Assembly (NCBI RefSeq): GCF_000814765.1 | Contig: NZ_JWIC01000010.1 | Coordinates: 568,001 to 632,000 of the forward strand | Origin: Pseudoalteromonas luteoviolacea | GTDB lineage: Bacteria > Pseudomonadota > Gammaproteobacteria > Enterobacterales > Alteromonadaceae | Reading direction: 5' to 3' | Length of the DNA stretch: 64,000 nt | Part shown: one piece after another, positions 54,493 through 63,071 of the stretch | Layout: every line of letters starts with the position of its first letter | Numbering within the stretch: position 1 is the stretch's first letter | The notes under the pieces: model-generated | Database searches by the model: none | What the model saw: the letters and a program-made list of their open reading frames with translations, nothing else | What the model was told of the DNA's origin: nothing | Program-made: the position numbers and the translations under genes

Positions 54493-56934
54493 ATGGTTGC
54501 TCAGCCCACTAAATCATTCAAACTTAGCCTACTGGCAGCAAGTCTCTCGGGAGTACTCCTTGCTTCTCCCATGGATACCCAGGCTGAGGACCAAGTGCAC
54601 AGGTTGAATTTACCGGTGAACACGCTTGACCAAGCAATTTCAGATCTTGGAGAACAAACAGGTACTTCTATTTCTGTCAACAGTACACTAAGTAAAGATC
54701 TTAGAAGCAATCAGGTTTTAGGTAATTTAAACGTTCACCAAGCCATCACCAAGCTATTGGCAGGCACTGGGCTCAGTTTTGCAAAAACAGATACTGGCTA
54801 CGTCATCTATGACGCCAATATTAATACGCCTGTTGCACAGCTGCCCGATATGCATGTCAAAGCAGTGGAAACCATAGAAGTACTGGGTCAACCAATTGAG
54901 CGTAGCTCCTCTCCGACAGGGCTTGATTTATCAGTTAAAGAAACCCCTCAGTCAATCTCAGTCTTAGATGCTAATTTTATTGAGTATTATGGGCTAGATG
55001 ATGTTGAAGATGTACTAAACAATAGCGCAGGTGTCTATCGCTATAAATATGGCGCTTCAGACGATACGCTTTTCTCTTCTCGCGGCTTTTACGTCAATGA
55101 ATATGTTAAAGATGGCATGCCAGCTGGTTTTTCTCGAGGCCAAGAATTTCGCTTAGACAGTGCCGTTTATGACTCAGTCGAAGTACTTCGCGGTGCAGCT
55201 GGTTTAATGGCGGGGGCAGGTGAGCCCTCAGCAACCGTCAACCTGATCTCTAAAAAACCCACACGCGAACGTTTACTCAACGTCTCTGCGGAGCTTGGTA
55301 GCTTCAACCACAAACGCGCCGAGCTCGATGCCAGCAGTGCATTGACCGAAGATGGTAAATATGCAGCACGCGTCGTCTTAGTGTTTGAAGATGCTAACAC
55401 CTATATTGACCGAGAAGACACCCAAAAGCAGGTGCTCTATACCCAGTTTCATGGCTATTTTGGCGCACAAGAACAAACGGAAGCGACTCTGACACTCCAC
55501 CACCAACAGCTAGATCACAACGGTGTACATTGGGGAGTCCCTATTTTCAATAATGATGGTAGCCGCACAGATTTGCCTGCATCGACTAACCTCGCCTCAC
55601 CAAATGCGTTTCAAAATAGAGAGCATACTGGTTATACCTTTAAGATCTCTCATCAGTTAAACCTTGATTGGCAACTCAATGGTGCAATCTACTATGGAAC
55701 CAATGATTTAGAGTCTATTTTCACTTACTTCTCATCATCAGCAGATCCTAAAACAGGCCTAGGCGTATTCGGTATTGATTCACTTTTTGCCGATGAAGGT
55801 GAAGTAACCACCATGACAGCCAGTGCAATCGGCCGAGTTGAGCTGTTTGACCGTGAACATCAAATCAATATCACCTACCTAAAAAACGACACTGAGTACA
55901 CAAACCGTACATACGAAGAAGAGACCCCTGAAGGACGTCGTGCTTTTTACCCTATGGCGAGCCTGTTCGATACCAATCCAGCTCAAGGTATAAAAGCACC
56001 AAACATTAATCAAAAAATCATAGACAGACATGAAGTTGTCGATGAAGAAACGTTAGCACTGAGCACCAATATCGATGTCCATGACCAAATCAATGTCATC
56101 GCCGGAATCAAGTTTTATAAGTTCAAACAAAACAATCAAAATTATACATCTTGGCAAGGTCACTCAGCTTCTGCATCATCTGATGACGGTGATAGTAAGT
56201 ACTTGGGCCTGGTATACAGCCCACTTGATAGTTTGAACATCTATGCAAGTTACACGGATACATACAAGCCACAACCGGGCTTGGTTGATATTAACTTAGG
56301 CCCCATTGAAGCCATTACTGGCCAAAATATTGAACTTGGATTTAAGTTCGCACTGTTTGACGATAAGTTTAATATCAACGTTGCCGCATTTGATACTTTA
56401 CTGAAAAACGTTGCAGAAGCCATTCCGGAATATGCCCATGCAACTCCCATTCGATACCGCCAAGTAGACGGTGCAAACTCGACCGGTTTTGAACTCGAGA
56501 TAGCAGGCAACCTCACTGAAACCTGGCAACTTAACGCCAGTTACAGCGAGTTTTCCCTCGAGGATCAACAAGGTGAGGACGTCAACAGAGAAGCACCTCG
56601 CAAGTTATTGAAATTAAACACAAGCTACCAGTACCATGATTGGCGAGTAGGCCTAGGCTTACAGTGGAACAATGACACCACAGTGAACGTGTTAGCGCCT
56701 CGTGGCGTTGATCTTGGGCTACCAGCAGGGACTCGACGCGGTTCATTGGCCGATACAAAGCAAGGTGAAACGCTGATTTCAGCTCACCTTGGCTACCAAG
56801 TCACCGAACAACTTGATGTGAAGGTACATGTGCGCAACCTACTGGATGAACCCTACTACGATACATACGGATTTGTACCTAAGAAGGCTGGTTCTCCACG
56901 TACTTGGGTTATCAGTGCCAACTACAAATTCTAA
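54493..56934 (+). CDS. TonB-dependent siderophore receptor with signalling (STN) domain
   Basis: Outer-membrane receptor of 813 residues. The signal peptide ends near QAED; an STN domain follows (about 35-110, VNTLDQAISDLGEQTGTSIS), then the TonB box region, the plug (about 130-260, SVKETPQSISVLDANFIEY and VEVLRGAAGLMAGAGEPSAT) and a 22-strand barrel ending in NYKF, with C-terminal Phe. The plug motif is typical of FpvA/FhuE-type ferric siderophore receptors. The ATG at 54493 has AAGGAA before it. With the STN domain it can signal to FecR and FecI. The siderophore is not predictable. Confidence 0.93.
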   Translation: MVAQPTKSFKLSLLAASLSGVLLASPMDTQAEDQVHRLNLPVNTLDQAISDLGEQTGTSISVNSTLSKDLRSNQVLGNLNVHQAITKLLAGTGLSFAKTDTGYVIYDANINTPVAQLPDMHVKAVETIEVLGQPIERSSSPTGLDLSVKETPQSISVLDANFIEYYGLDDVEDVLNNSAGVYRYKYGASDDTLFSSRGFYVNEYVKDGMPAGFSRGQEFRLDSAVYDSVEVLRGAAGLMAGAGEPSATVNLISKKPTRERLLNVSAELGSFNHKRAELDASSALTEDGKYAARVVLVFEDANTYIDREDTQKQVLYTQFHGYFGAQEQTEATLTLHHQQLDHNGVHWGVPIFNNDGSRTDLPASTNLASPNAFQNREHTGYTFKISHQLNLDWQLNGAIYYGTNDLESIFTYFSSSADPKTGLGVFGIDSLFADEGEVTTMTASAIGRVELFDREHQINITYLKNDTEYTNRTYEEETPEGRRAFYPMASLFDTNPAQGIKAPNINQKIIDRHEVVDEETLALSTNIDVHDQINVIAGIKFYKFKQNNQNYTSWQGHSASASSDDGDSKYLGLVYSPLDSLNIYASYTDTYKPQPGLVDINLGPIEAITGQNIELGFKFALFDDKFNINVAAFDTLLKNVAEAIPEYAHATPIRYRQVDGANSTGFELEIAGNLTETWQLNASYSEFSLEDQQGEDVNREAPRKLLKLNTSYQYHDWRVGLGLQWNNDTTVNVLAPRGVDLGLPAGTRRGSLADTKQGETLISAHLGYQVTEQLDVKVHVRNLLDEPYYDTYGFVPKKAGSPRTWVISANYKF

Positions 56935-56943
56935 TAAAAATAA

Positions 56944-56959
56944 GGCGGCGTAAGCCGCC
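56944..56959 (+). terminator. Hairpin after the receptor gene
   Basis: A perfect 6-base-pair G-C stem (GGCGGC / GCCGCC) with a GTAA loop, 9 bases after the stop. No T-run follows; it may stabilise the receptor mRNA or reduce read-through to the small membrane genes. Confidence 0.45.
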
Positions 56960-56964
56960 AATAC

Positions 56965-57309
56965 GTGACTATCATAATGTATTATTTACTGCCCAGTTTA
57001 TGGCTATGCGGTGTGCTGTACTATGCAACCAGCACACGACAGAAGTGGCTATCACGCCCCTTATCTGGACGCCTATTGTTACACCTATTTGCATTGAGCA
57101 TTTGCCTACTTGCTGTATGGGGCTTTGTGCAAATAGGTATGACAATCGGTGCCGCACTTACTTATACCCTACTATTAAGTATGTTTGCCCTCGCGGCACC
57201 GATTTTTTTAATTCACCATTTTAATCACGCTGCTTGGCCAAGCTTGGCTGTTACTGCACTGATTGCCACTGCATTGCACTTTGTTTATGGAGGCTTTTAT
57301 GTGGCATAA
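56965..57309 (+). CDS. Small membrane protein, DUF3325-like
   Basis: A 114-residue, very hydrophobic protein with four likely membrane helices, including LLHLFALSICLLAVWGFVQI and LLSMFALAAPIFLI. The layout and the RPLSGR loop agree with DUF3325 proteins, which occur beside PepSY genes in iron uptake clusters. The start is either GTG 56965 or ATG 56977; neither has a good ribosome site. Its end overlaps the next gene by 11 bases. Function unknown. Confidence 0.7.
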   Translation: MTIIMYYLLPSLWLCGVLYYATSTRQKWLSRPLSGRLLLHLFALSICLLAVWGFVQIGMTIGAALTYTLLLSMFALAAPIFLIHHFNHAAWPSLAVTALIATALHFVYGGFYVA

Positions 57310-57550
57310 AACGTTTGCGGGCTTCAGTTGCGGTTTAATAACTATCACTTTACTTCCCAGTAGTTTAATCCACTTTTATTATGATTTGCGCGCCCTTTCT
57401 GCCGCGCTTTTCATGACTGTAGGTTTAACTGGTTGGGCATGCATTATGACATATTGCTATGGCGCCGGCAGCCCCAAAGCAGCTTGGCTTCGCGGCCTCT
57501 ATTGCGCGGCGCCCTCAGTGTTAATTTATCTGATAGCCTTTTTCACCTAA
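57299..57550 (+). CDS. Small membrane protein, DUF3649-like
   Basis: An 83-residue membrane protein with helices at FAGFSCGLITITLLP, LSAALFMTVGLTGWACIM and CAAPSVLIYLIAFF. The ATG at 57299 is chosen because GGAGG lies 6 bases before it, inside the preceding gene. Size, the WLRG block and the place between a DUF3325-like and a PepSY gene point to DUF3649. The role is unknown, probably in siderophore iron handling at the inner membrane. Confidence 0.7.
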   Translation: MWHKTFAGFSCGLITITLLPSSLIHFYYDLRALSAALFMTVGLTGWACIMTYCYGAGSPKAAWLRGLYCAAPSVLIYLIAFFT

Positions 57551-57560
57551 TGGTTTCTCC

Positions 57561-59090
57561 ATGTTTTCCAAAGATACTTTAAAAAACCTCACGCATGCGC
57601 ACACTTGGCTCGGCTTAATCATTTCAGGCGCACTCATGATTATATTTGTCTGTGGTAGCCTCTCTTTTTATCGCGCTGAAATTCATCAATGGGACCGATT
57701 TCATAACTTTCATAAAACCTTGCCCACAGAGCAAATCCCTGTCAGCCACATCATTGATAAGTTACAAGGGCTTGGTTATGACATTCGCTTCAATGACCGA
57801 GTCAGTATTGATTTGCCCAGTGAGAATAAACCGTTTTACACCGTGTTTTTTCTCGCTACACAAGACGGTAAACGACAATATTTAAATTATAGCTTTGCCG
57901 CAGATGATGGACGTTTACTCGACCTCGATCGCAATCAATTTTTTCTCGCTGACATGCTGTATCGCATGCACTACCACTTATATATTCCAAGCATTGGATT
58001 TGAACTGGTCGGGATAATAACTTTAATCTTTTTTGTGGTGCTATTAACAGGGCTACTCATCCACCTAAAAAAAATCATTAGTCACTACTATCAATACCGG
58101 ATCCACAAAGCCAAAGATAAATACCTCGATGGTCATATCTTGATAGGGGTGACCGCATTTCCCTATACCTTTATGTATGCACTGACCGGCGTCTATTTCA
58201 ATCTGGCTTTGCTATTTCAAGCCAGCTTTGGGTTTGCAGCATTCAATGGCGACTTTACTGAACTGGATAAAGCACTTGGCAAACCTGGTGCAATACCGCA
58301 AACAGCCACAGGCCTGACGCTACCAACGCAACAATATGACGCCTTGTTGTCACACATCAAAACGCGTTACCCAACACATCAGCTCACCTATCTATTTTCG
58401 TATGGTATGACAGACAAAGCCGCTCATGTTGAAGTGATTTTGCGCCAAGGCGGTTCATTACATGAATATCATCGACTGCGTTTTGCATTAGATGACTTTA
58501 CGCAATTGAGCGGCGACATCATCAAACATAATCCTGCGCAGGCAAGCGCGGCGACTTTTGAGGCGCTACATTACGGGACATTTGGTGGTGATCTGATGCG
58601 TTTTTTAATGTTTTTAATGGGTCTCGCGTGCTGTTATTTGATTTTAACCGGCAACCTGCTCTGGTTAGAAAAGCGAGCAAAAAATCGTCAACAAAGCAAA
58701 CTGGGGTTGCGCTTTGTCAGCGCAATGACACTGGCTCTGTCTAGTGGCGTGCTCATCTCAGTCGCCATGTGCTTTGTCATAACACGCTTTTTGCCTGAGT
58801 ATTTTACGATGCAAACTATTCTTGTGCCTGTGTTTCACCTCAGTTGGTTTTTTGCCATGCTTCATGCATTGGTAAAAAATGCGCCAAGAAAAGTGATGGT
58901 CCAGCAGTTAATGATGGCCGCTTTACTATTTATATTGGCCCCCGCTTATGACTTATTCAATGGCATGTTGACCATACAACCACTATTACTGGCAGATAAA
59001 GCGATATGGTGGGTCAATGGTATGCTCACTATCATGGCAATCCTATGCCTAGTCATTGCGAAACAGTACAGAAAAAGCACCACCAAATAA
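57561..59090 (+). CDS. PepSY-associated transmembrane protein
   Basis: Inner-membrane protein of 509 residues in the PiuB/PepSY_TM family, linked to iron uptake and in some cases ferric siderophore reduction. The first helix is in HTWLGLIISGALMIIFVCGS; periplasmic PepSY-like regions follow (about 45-135 and 220-330); further helices are at VGIITLIFFVVLLTGLLI, FLMFLMGLACCYLIL and near the C-terminus. Conserved His residues (AHTWLG, RMHYHLYIP, LDGHILIG) could bind haem. It follows the DUF3649-like gene by 10 bases. Confidence 0.88.
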   Translation: MFSKDTLKNLTHAHTWLGLIISGALMIIFVCGSLSFYRAEIHQWDRFHNFHKTLPTEQIPVSHIIDKLQGLGYDIRFNDRVSIDLPSENKPFYTVFFLATQDGKRQYLNYSFAADDGRLLDLDRNQFFLADMLYRMHYHLYIPSIGFELVGIITLIFFVVLLTGLLIHLKKIISHYYQYRIHKAKDKYLDGHILIGVTAFPYTFMYALTGVYFNLALLFQASFGFAAFNGDFTELDKALGKPGAIPQTATGLTLPTQQYDALLSHIKTRYPTHQLTYLFSYGMTDKAAHVEVILRQGGSLHEYHRLRFALDDFTQLSGDIIKHNPAQASAATFEALHYGTFGGDLMRFLMFLMGLACCYLILTGNLLWLEKRAKNRQQSKLGLRFVSAMTLALSSGVLISVAMCFVITRFLPEYFTMQTILVPVFHLSWFFAMLHALVKNAPRKVMVQQLMMAALLFILAPAYDLFNGMLTIQPLLLADKAIWWVNGMLTIMAILCLVIAKQYRKSTTK

Positions 59091-59189
59091 CACCTTAATA
59101 CGAGCCCGTAGTGCATACTGTTACATTGCTTTACGGGCTGATTATTGATTACCTCTAAACAATTCAATACCATAAGCACGATTTTAACT

Positions 59190-59204
59190 TGATAATAATT
59201 ATTA
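59190..59204 (+). promoter_or_regulatory. Candidate Fur box at the tonB start
   Basis: TGATAATAATTATTA fits the 7-1-7 Fur pattern (TGATAAT-N-ATTATCA) with one mismatch. It ends one base before the tonB ATG, so bound Fur would cover the start region; the promoter must be close upstream, in the 115 bases after the PepSY gene. Confidence 0.55.
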
Positions 59205-59205
59205 C

Positions 59206-59811
59206 ATGATACGCTTTGTTGTATTACTGATGTTGGTTGTCGCCTTACATATCTTGGTATTGGGCTTAATGACTGACAGCAAAGAAGACACCACGTCTGT
59301 CAAACCGACTCCTCTGGCTATGACATTGACACAGCTCACTCCTACGCAGCTAGGCACACACCAGCAAAATAATTCAGAACACGCCAATGCTCAATCAAGT
59401 ACAACCAATCAATATATTAAAGATAAAAAAGAAGAAGTAAGCACTCACATAAGCTACACTAAAAAACAAAATAATGCTGGTTCAAAACAAACACCATCAC
59501 AACACAAGCAGCTTGCTAGGCCCATCAATATATCTGAGCCTACGTATCCCGCAGAAGCAAAAGACGCTGGACAGCAAGGGATTGTTACCATCAAATTTTT
59601 AGTCAATACAGAGGGGCGAGTCGAGTCTCCAAGCATTGTTAAAAGTAGTGGTTTTGATGCCCTAGATATGGCCGCGAAAAACGCCATTTTAGACTGGTCA
59701 TTTTATCCCACATTACTCAATGAAAAAGCGATATCACACTGGTATCAACAACGTATAATTTTTGAAATTGAAAAAGCCCATACACATAAAAACATCGAGC
59801 TCACCCCATAA
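59206..59811 (+). CDS. tonB: TonB, energy transducer
   Basis: Carries energy from ExbB-ExbD to outer-membrane receptors. N-terminal membrane helix (VVLLMLVVALHILVLGLM, about 5-22), a polar Gln/Lys/Ser-rich spacer (about 30-105) with little of the usual Pro-Lys repeat, and a C-terminal TonB domain (about 110-195, EPTYPAEAKDAGQQGIVTIK and GFDALDMAAKNAILDWSFYP). No Shine-Dalgarno is visible before the ATG; an alternative ATG is at 59230. It overlaps exbB by one base. Confidence 0.9.
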   Translation: MIRFVVLLMLVVALHILVLGLMTDSKEDTTSVKPTPLAMTLTQLTPTQLGTHQQNNSEHANAQSSTTNQYIKDKKEEVSTHISYTKKQNNAGSKQTPSQHKQLARPINISEPTYPAEAKDAGQQGIVTIKFLVNTEGRVESPSIVKSSGFDALDMAAKNAILDWSFYPTLLNEKAISHWYQQRIIFEIEKAHTHKNIELTP

Positions 59812-60497
59812 TGACAAACCTATTTATCTATCTCAGCCAGTTTGACCCGATCATTCTTGCCATTTTTTTGCTGCTTTTAGCCCTGTCATGTTTAACTTGG
59901 AGCCGAGCACTTCACTTGTGCTGGTCTTTGCTATGTATCAAACGCCAGCAAAGGCATGCAAAACAACTGTGGCATAAGCAAGAAGCTTTAGTCGCTTTTC
60001 AACAAGCCCATAAATCGCCAAGCGCTCAGCTTTTTAAACGCTTCGGTCTGTATTACCACATTGCAAAAGTAGGTAACTTAGCAAAGCAGCAATATCTAAA
60101 CGCCCCCAGTGAACAATTCTCATTGTCTGACTTTCTCGCCAGCCAATTGACCTTATACAGTAAACGCGCCTTACCTAAACGTGGCTTGAACTTACTTGCG
60201 ACCACCGCCGCCTGCGCGCCCTTTATCGGCTTACTAGGCACAGTCTGGGGCATTCACTTATCCCTGAATGTCATTGGCGCGCAAAAGACGGCAACGCTGA
60301 CCGCCCTCGCGCCAGCCATTGCTGAAGCACTGATTATCACTGGGGTGGGTATCGCAGTTGCCATCCCAGCGGTGTTGTTTTATAACTTTTTTGCCAAACA
60401 ATATGAGCAGTTACAAACCGATCTCAATTATTTTGCCCAGCAGTGGCATAATTACCTATTAACTGGCCACCCGCCAGCACATTTATCAGGGGCTTGA
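59811..60497 (+). CDS. exbB: ExbB, proton channel of the TonB system
   Basis: MotA/TolQ/ExbB family protein of 228 residues with three membrane helices: LAIFLLLLALSCLTWSRAL, LLATTAACAPFIGLLGTVWG and LIITGVGIAVAIPAVLFYNF. The cytoplasmic loop between helices 1 and 2 is long. APFIGLLGTVWGI is the family signature. Its ATG overlaps the tonB stop (TAATG) and exbD starts one base after its own stop. Confidence 0.92.
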   Translation: MTNLFIYLSQFDPIILAIFLLLLALSCLTWSRALHLCWSLLCIKRQQRHAKQLWHKQEALVAFQQAHKSPSAQLFKRFGLYYHIAKVGNLAKQQYLNAPSEQFSLSDFLASQLTLYSKRALPKRGLNLLATTAACAPFIGLLGTVWGIHLSLNVIGAQKTATLTALAPAIAEALIITGVGIAVAIPAVLFYNFFAKQYEQLQTDLNYFAQQWHNYLLTGHPPAHLSGA

Positions 60498-60498
60498 T

Positions 60499-60906
60499 AT
60501 GGACTTTAATCAGCAGGATGTACAGACTCCCAGTATTAAAGAGCCCAATATGCTGCCTTTAATTGATGTCATGTTGGTGTTACTGGTGATTGTTCTGATC
60601 ACCTCGCCTTTGCTCACCAAAGCCCTTAATGTCGATGTCAGCAATGGGCAAGCTCAAGCCGTGCAACCAGCACAGCTCACCCTATCAATTAACGACAAGG
60701 GCACATGGCGAGTAAACGGCCAAGCGCTTAACCAAGCACAAGTGAGATATTATTTAATTGAACAAGCCGAGCAGACCGATTTAAGTGTGCATTTAAATGT
60801 GGGCAGTAAAACTCAATATCAGGATGTGCATAGTTTGATGTCATTGTTGAATGAGTTAAGTATCGATAAAGTCAGCTTTGCAAAGCAAGAAGAACAAAAA
60901 AAATAG
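60499..60906 (+). CDS. exbD: ExbD, TonB system subunit
   Basis: Partner of ExbB, 135 residues. After a short cytoplasmic segment, NMLPLIDVMLVLLVIVLIT is the single membrane helix with the proton-carrying Asp. The periplasmic domain follows (LTLSINDKGTWRVNGQ). It ends the tonB-exbB-exbD unit; a weak imperfect hairpin lies at 60903-60936. Confidence 0.92.
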   Translation: MDFNQQDVQTPSIKEPNMLPLIDVMLVLLVIVLITSPLLTKALNVDVSNGQAQAVQPAQLTLSINDKGTWRVNGQALNQAQVRYYLIEQAEQTDLSVHLNVGSKTQYQDVHSLMSLLNELSIDKVSFAKQEEQKK

Positions 60907-61210
60907 GCAGGCAGCAACCGTACTGCTTGCCTATTGGCTTCTCAAGAAAACTGTAAACCAGGTCTAAGTCACATCTCGATGTCACACATCGGTATGCACC
61001 CACTCTACCCCAGAGCCAAACCAAAAAGATATTACGGCCGATTACTACCAACACATTTTCGATAAATACGTTATGCCAAGCACAGCTAATCGACATCGTT
61101 TTCACTCCAGAAATCTCAATACCTGTTTAAAAGCGCACTATAATTTTAACTATCACAGACGTTAAACCCTACCGTCCGCTTTGATAAACCTGTCGTCCTA
61201 AGGAGTAGAC
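60907..61210 (+). other. Intergenic region before the PhoD-like gene
   Basis: In these 304 bases I see an imperfect hairpin next to exbD (60903-60936, AATAGGCA / TGCCTATT outer arms) and a TATAAT at 61139-61144 that could be the -10 of the next gene, 67 bases before its start. No clear -35 box and no gene. Confidence 0.35.
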
Positions 61211-62929
61211 ATGACAAGATTACCCGACCCCAATCACTATGAGTCTGCTCTACCCAAACTCAACTCCATGTGTATTGTTGGACATACCACAGACTCCACG
61301 GCCAAAATTTGGCTACGCACCTTCACGCCCGGACAATGGTGTATCGTCCTCGTTGAAGCAGCCCACATAGACACGCTCAAAAACCACCTCAACGAATTTA
61401 GCTCTCATCCTGATGATGTCTGCTTCAATGGTGCAGGTATCATAAAGTGCCCAGTTGATACAGCAGAAAAATATGATAATTGTGCCTGTGTCACGCTAGA
61501 AAACTTAAGTCCAGATACTTGTTATCATTACTTTTTATTTGCCTATGGCGATACCCATCAGACACTGTCGAGAAAAATTGAAAAAGGCTACCTTATTGAG
61601 CACTCCTTCTGCACAGATCAGCCAGGGTCCAATTGGCGTGACTTTAGTTTTGGGTTTTACAGCTGTCACGACCCCTTTGGACAGAAATCAATTACCGATG
61701 GTTTATGGCCAGATCTATGCGAAACACTCATAAAAAGAAACACCCGCTTTGTGATAGGCGGCGGCGATCAAGTCTACTGTGATACCCATGGCAAACGGAC
61801 CAAATCAAAGCGCAAACAATCTCAACCTGACATTGAAGATTTATGGGATTGGCTCAGTCGTCACAAAAACGCATTGTATGACGCTTACACAGAGCAAGGC
61901 GTACTCAACAAGGAAGGTGTCATAAATTACTTAGCCAAGCTTTATCGCATCTATTACCGTATTTATTGGAACTTCGGCTCGCAGCAGTCGGTATATCGCG
62001 CTTACCCTCAATACATGATGTGGGACGACCACGAAATCATGGACGGCTGGGGATCGCTCACCAAAGCGCAGCGAATAGACAAACTCAGTCACTTCTGGCA
62101 AGACGATGACGACCATATCAACGCGACCATTGCACGATTGGCCTACCGAGCCGCTAAGAGAGCTTATTTGGATTATCAGCATTTGCATAACCCGGATACA
62201 AATGTGTCGACCAGACACTATGATCTCGAAGATAGCCAGCAGCAATGGGACTACGGCTTTATAAAAGGCCCTATCGGTGTTTATGTACTTGATACTCGCT
62301 CGCACCATGATGTGGAAAACCAAGCAGACGGCGCGCGTTTATTAGGCCCAGAGCAAATGATGCGCTTTGCACAGTGGCTTAGCGACACGGCAACCAGCGG
62401 TGTGAAAGCCATCTTTATTGTCACCGCCGTCCCCGTCGTGCATTGGAATGACGCCGTAATGAATAACATGGATCTACTGTTAAAGATTTTTGGTGCCATG
62501 GACGATGCCATTGATGAATGGGGCAATGACACCAACATCAAAGAGCGCAATATCATGTTAGATCATGTGTTTGAGCTATCCCATGCTAATCAAGTCCCCA
62601 TCACCTTTTTAAGCGGTGATGTACACTGCGCATCGGCCTTCAAGATCTCCTCCCCGAACTTCCCCAATGCCAAGGTGATGAACATCACCTCCAGTGCTAT
62701 TTCTCGCAAACCGCCCCCCAAAATGGCTGCCGTTGCCATCGATAGCAGCAAAAAGATGTATCGCTCAACCCATATCGAGATAGAAAACATATTTGAAATG
62801 GCAGGTAAAAATAACTTTTTAGTGGTCGATATCTCTGAGCAAAACAATGCCTTGTCGATTATCGCCAACGTCTATTATGGCAAACCCAATGATGATGAGT
62901 TGCAGAAAGAAGAGATAAGGATTATGTAA
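61211..62929 (+). CDS. PhoD-like metallophosphatase without signal peptide
   Basis: A 572-residue protein of the alkaline phosphatase D-like group. Metal-binding blocks are GFYSCHDPF, GGGDQVYCDTHG, MMWDDHEIMDGWG, VYVLDTRSHHD and LSGDVHCASA. The N-terminal region (about 15-140) looks like the Fn3-like domain of PhoD proteins. There is no Tat or Sec signal (MTRLPDPNHYESAL), so it is probably cytoplasmic, unlike classic PhoD. Substrate is unknown. AAGGAG precedes the ATG. Confidence 0.87.
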   Translation: MTRLPDPNHYESALPKLNSMCIVGHTTDSTAKIWLRTFTPGQWCIVLVEAAHIDTLKNHLNEFSSHPDDVCFNGAGIIKCPVDTAEKYDNCACVTLENLSPDTCYHYFLFAYGDTHQTLSRKIEKGYLIEHSFCTDQPGSNWRDFSFGFYSCHDPFGQKSITDGLWPDLCETLIKRNTRFVIGGGDQVYCDTHGKRTKSKRKQSQPDIEDLWDWLSRHKNALYDAYTEQGVLNKEGVINYLAKLYRIYYRIYWNFGSQQSVYRAYPQYMMWDDHEIMDGWGSLTKAQRIDKLSHFWQDDDDHINATIARLAYRAAKRAYLDYQHLHNPDTNVSTRHYDLEDSQQQWDYGFIKGPIGVYVLDTRSHHDVENQADGARLLGPEQMMRFAQWLSDTATSGVKAIFIVTAVPVVHWNDAVMNNMDLLLKIFGAMDDAIDEWGNDTNIKERNIMLDHVFELSHANQVPITFLSGDVHCASAFKISSPNFPNAKVMNITSSAISRKPPPKMAAVAIDSSKKMYRSTHIEIENIFEMAGKNNFLVVDISEQNNALSIIANVYYGKPNDDELQKEEIRIM

Positions 62930-63028
62930 TGGTGGCTATTTTGAAATTAAAAGCTTTAGGAACGCAAAGGCAGTTTTAACGCGTTGCTTTGTATGACAAT
63001 AACTCGACTAGCGAGCGATATTAAAAAT

Positions 63029-63063
63029 GGGCAATTACAGCATTGTGTCGTTGTAACTGCCCC
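63029..63063 (-). terminator. Terminator after the WD40 gene
   Basis: A stem with one mismatch (GGGCAATTACA / TGTAACTGCCC) followed on the minus strand by ATTTTTAA. It begins 9 bases beyond the WD40 stop. Confidence 0.65.
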
Positions 63064-63071
63064 ATTAGGAA

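Noticed and set aside
56904..57224. Open frame overlapping the receptor end and the DUF3325-like gene
   Set aside because: A different frame of the same DNA; the membrane-helix pattern fits the 56965 frame instead.
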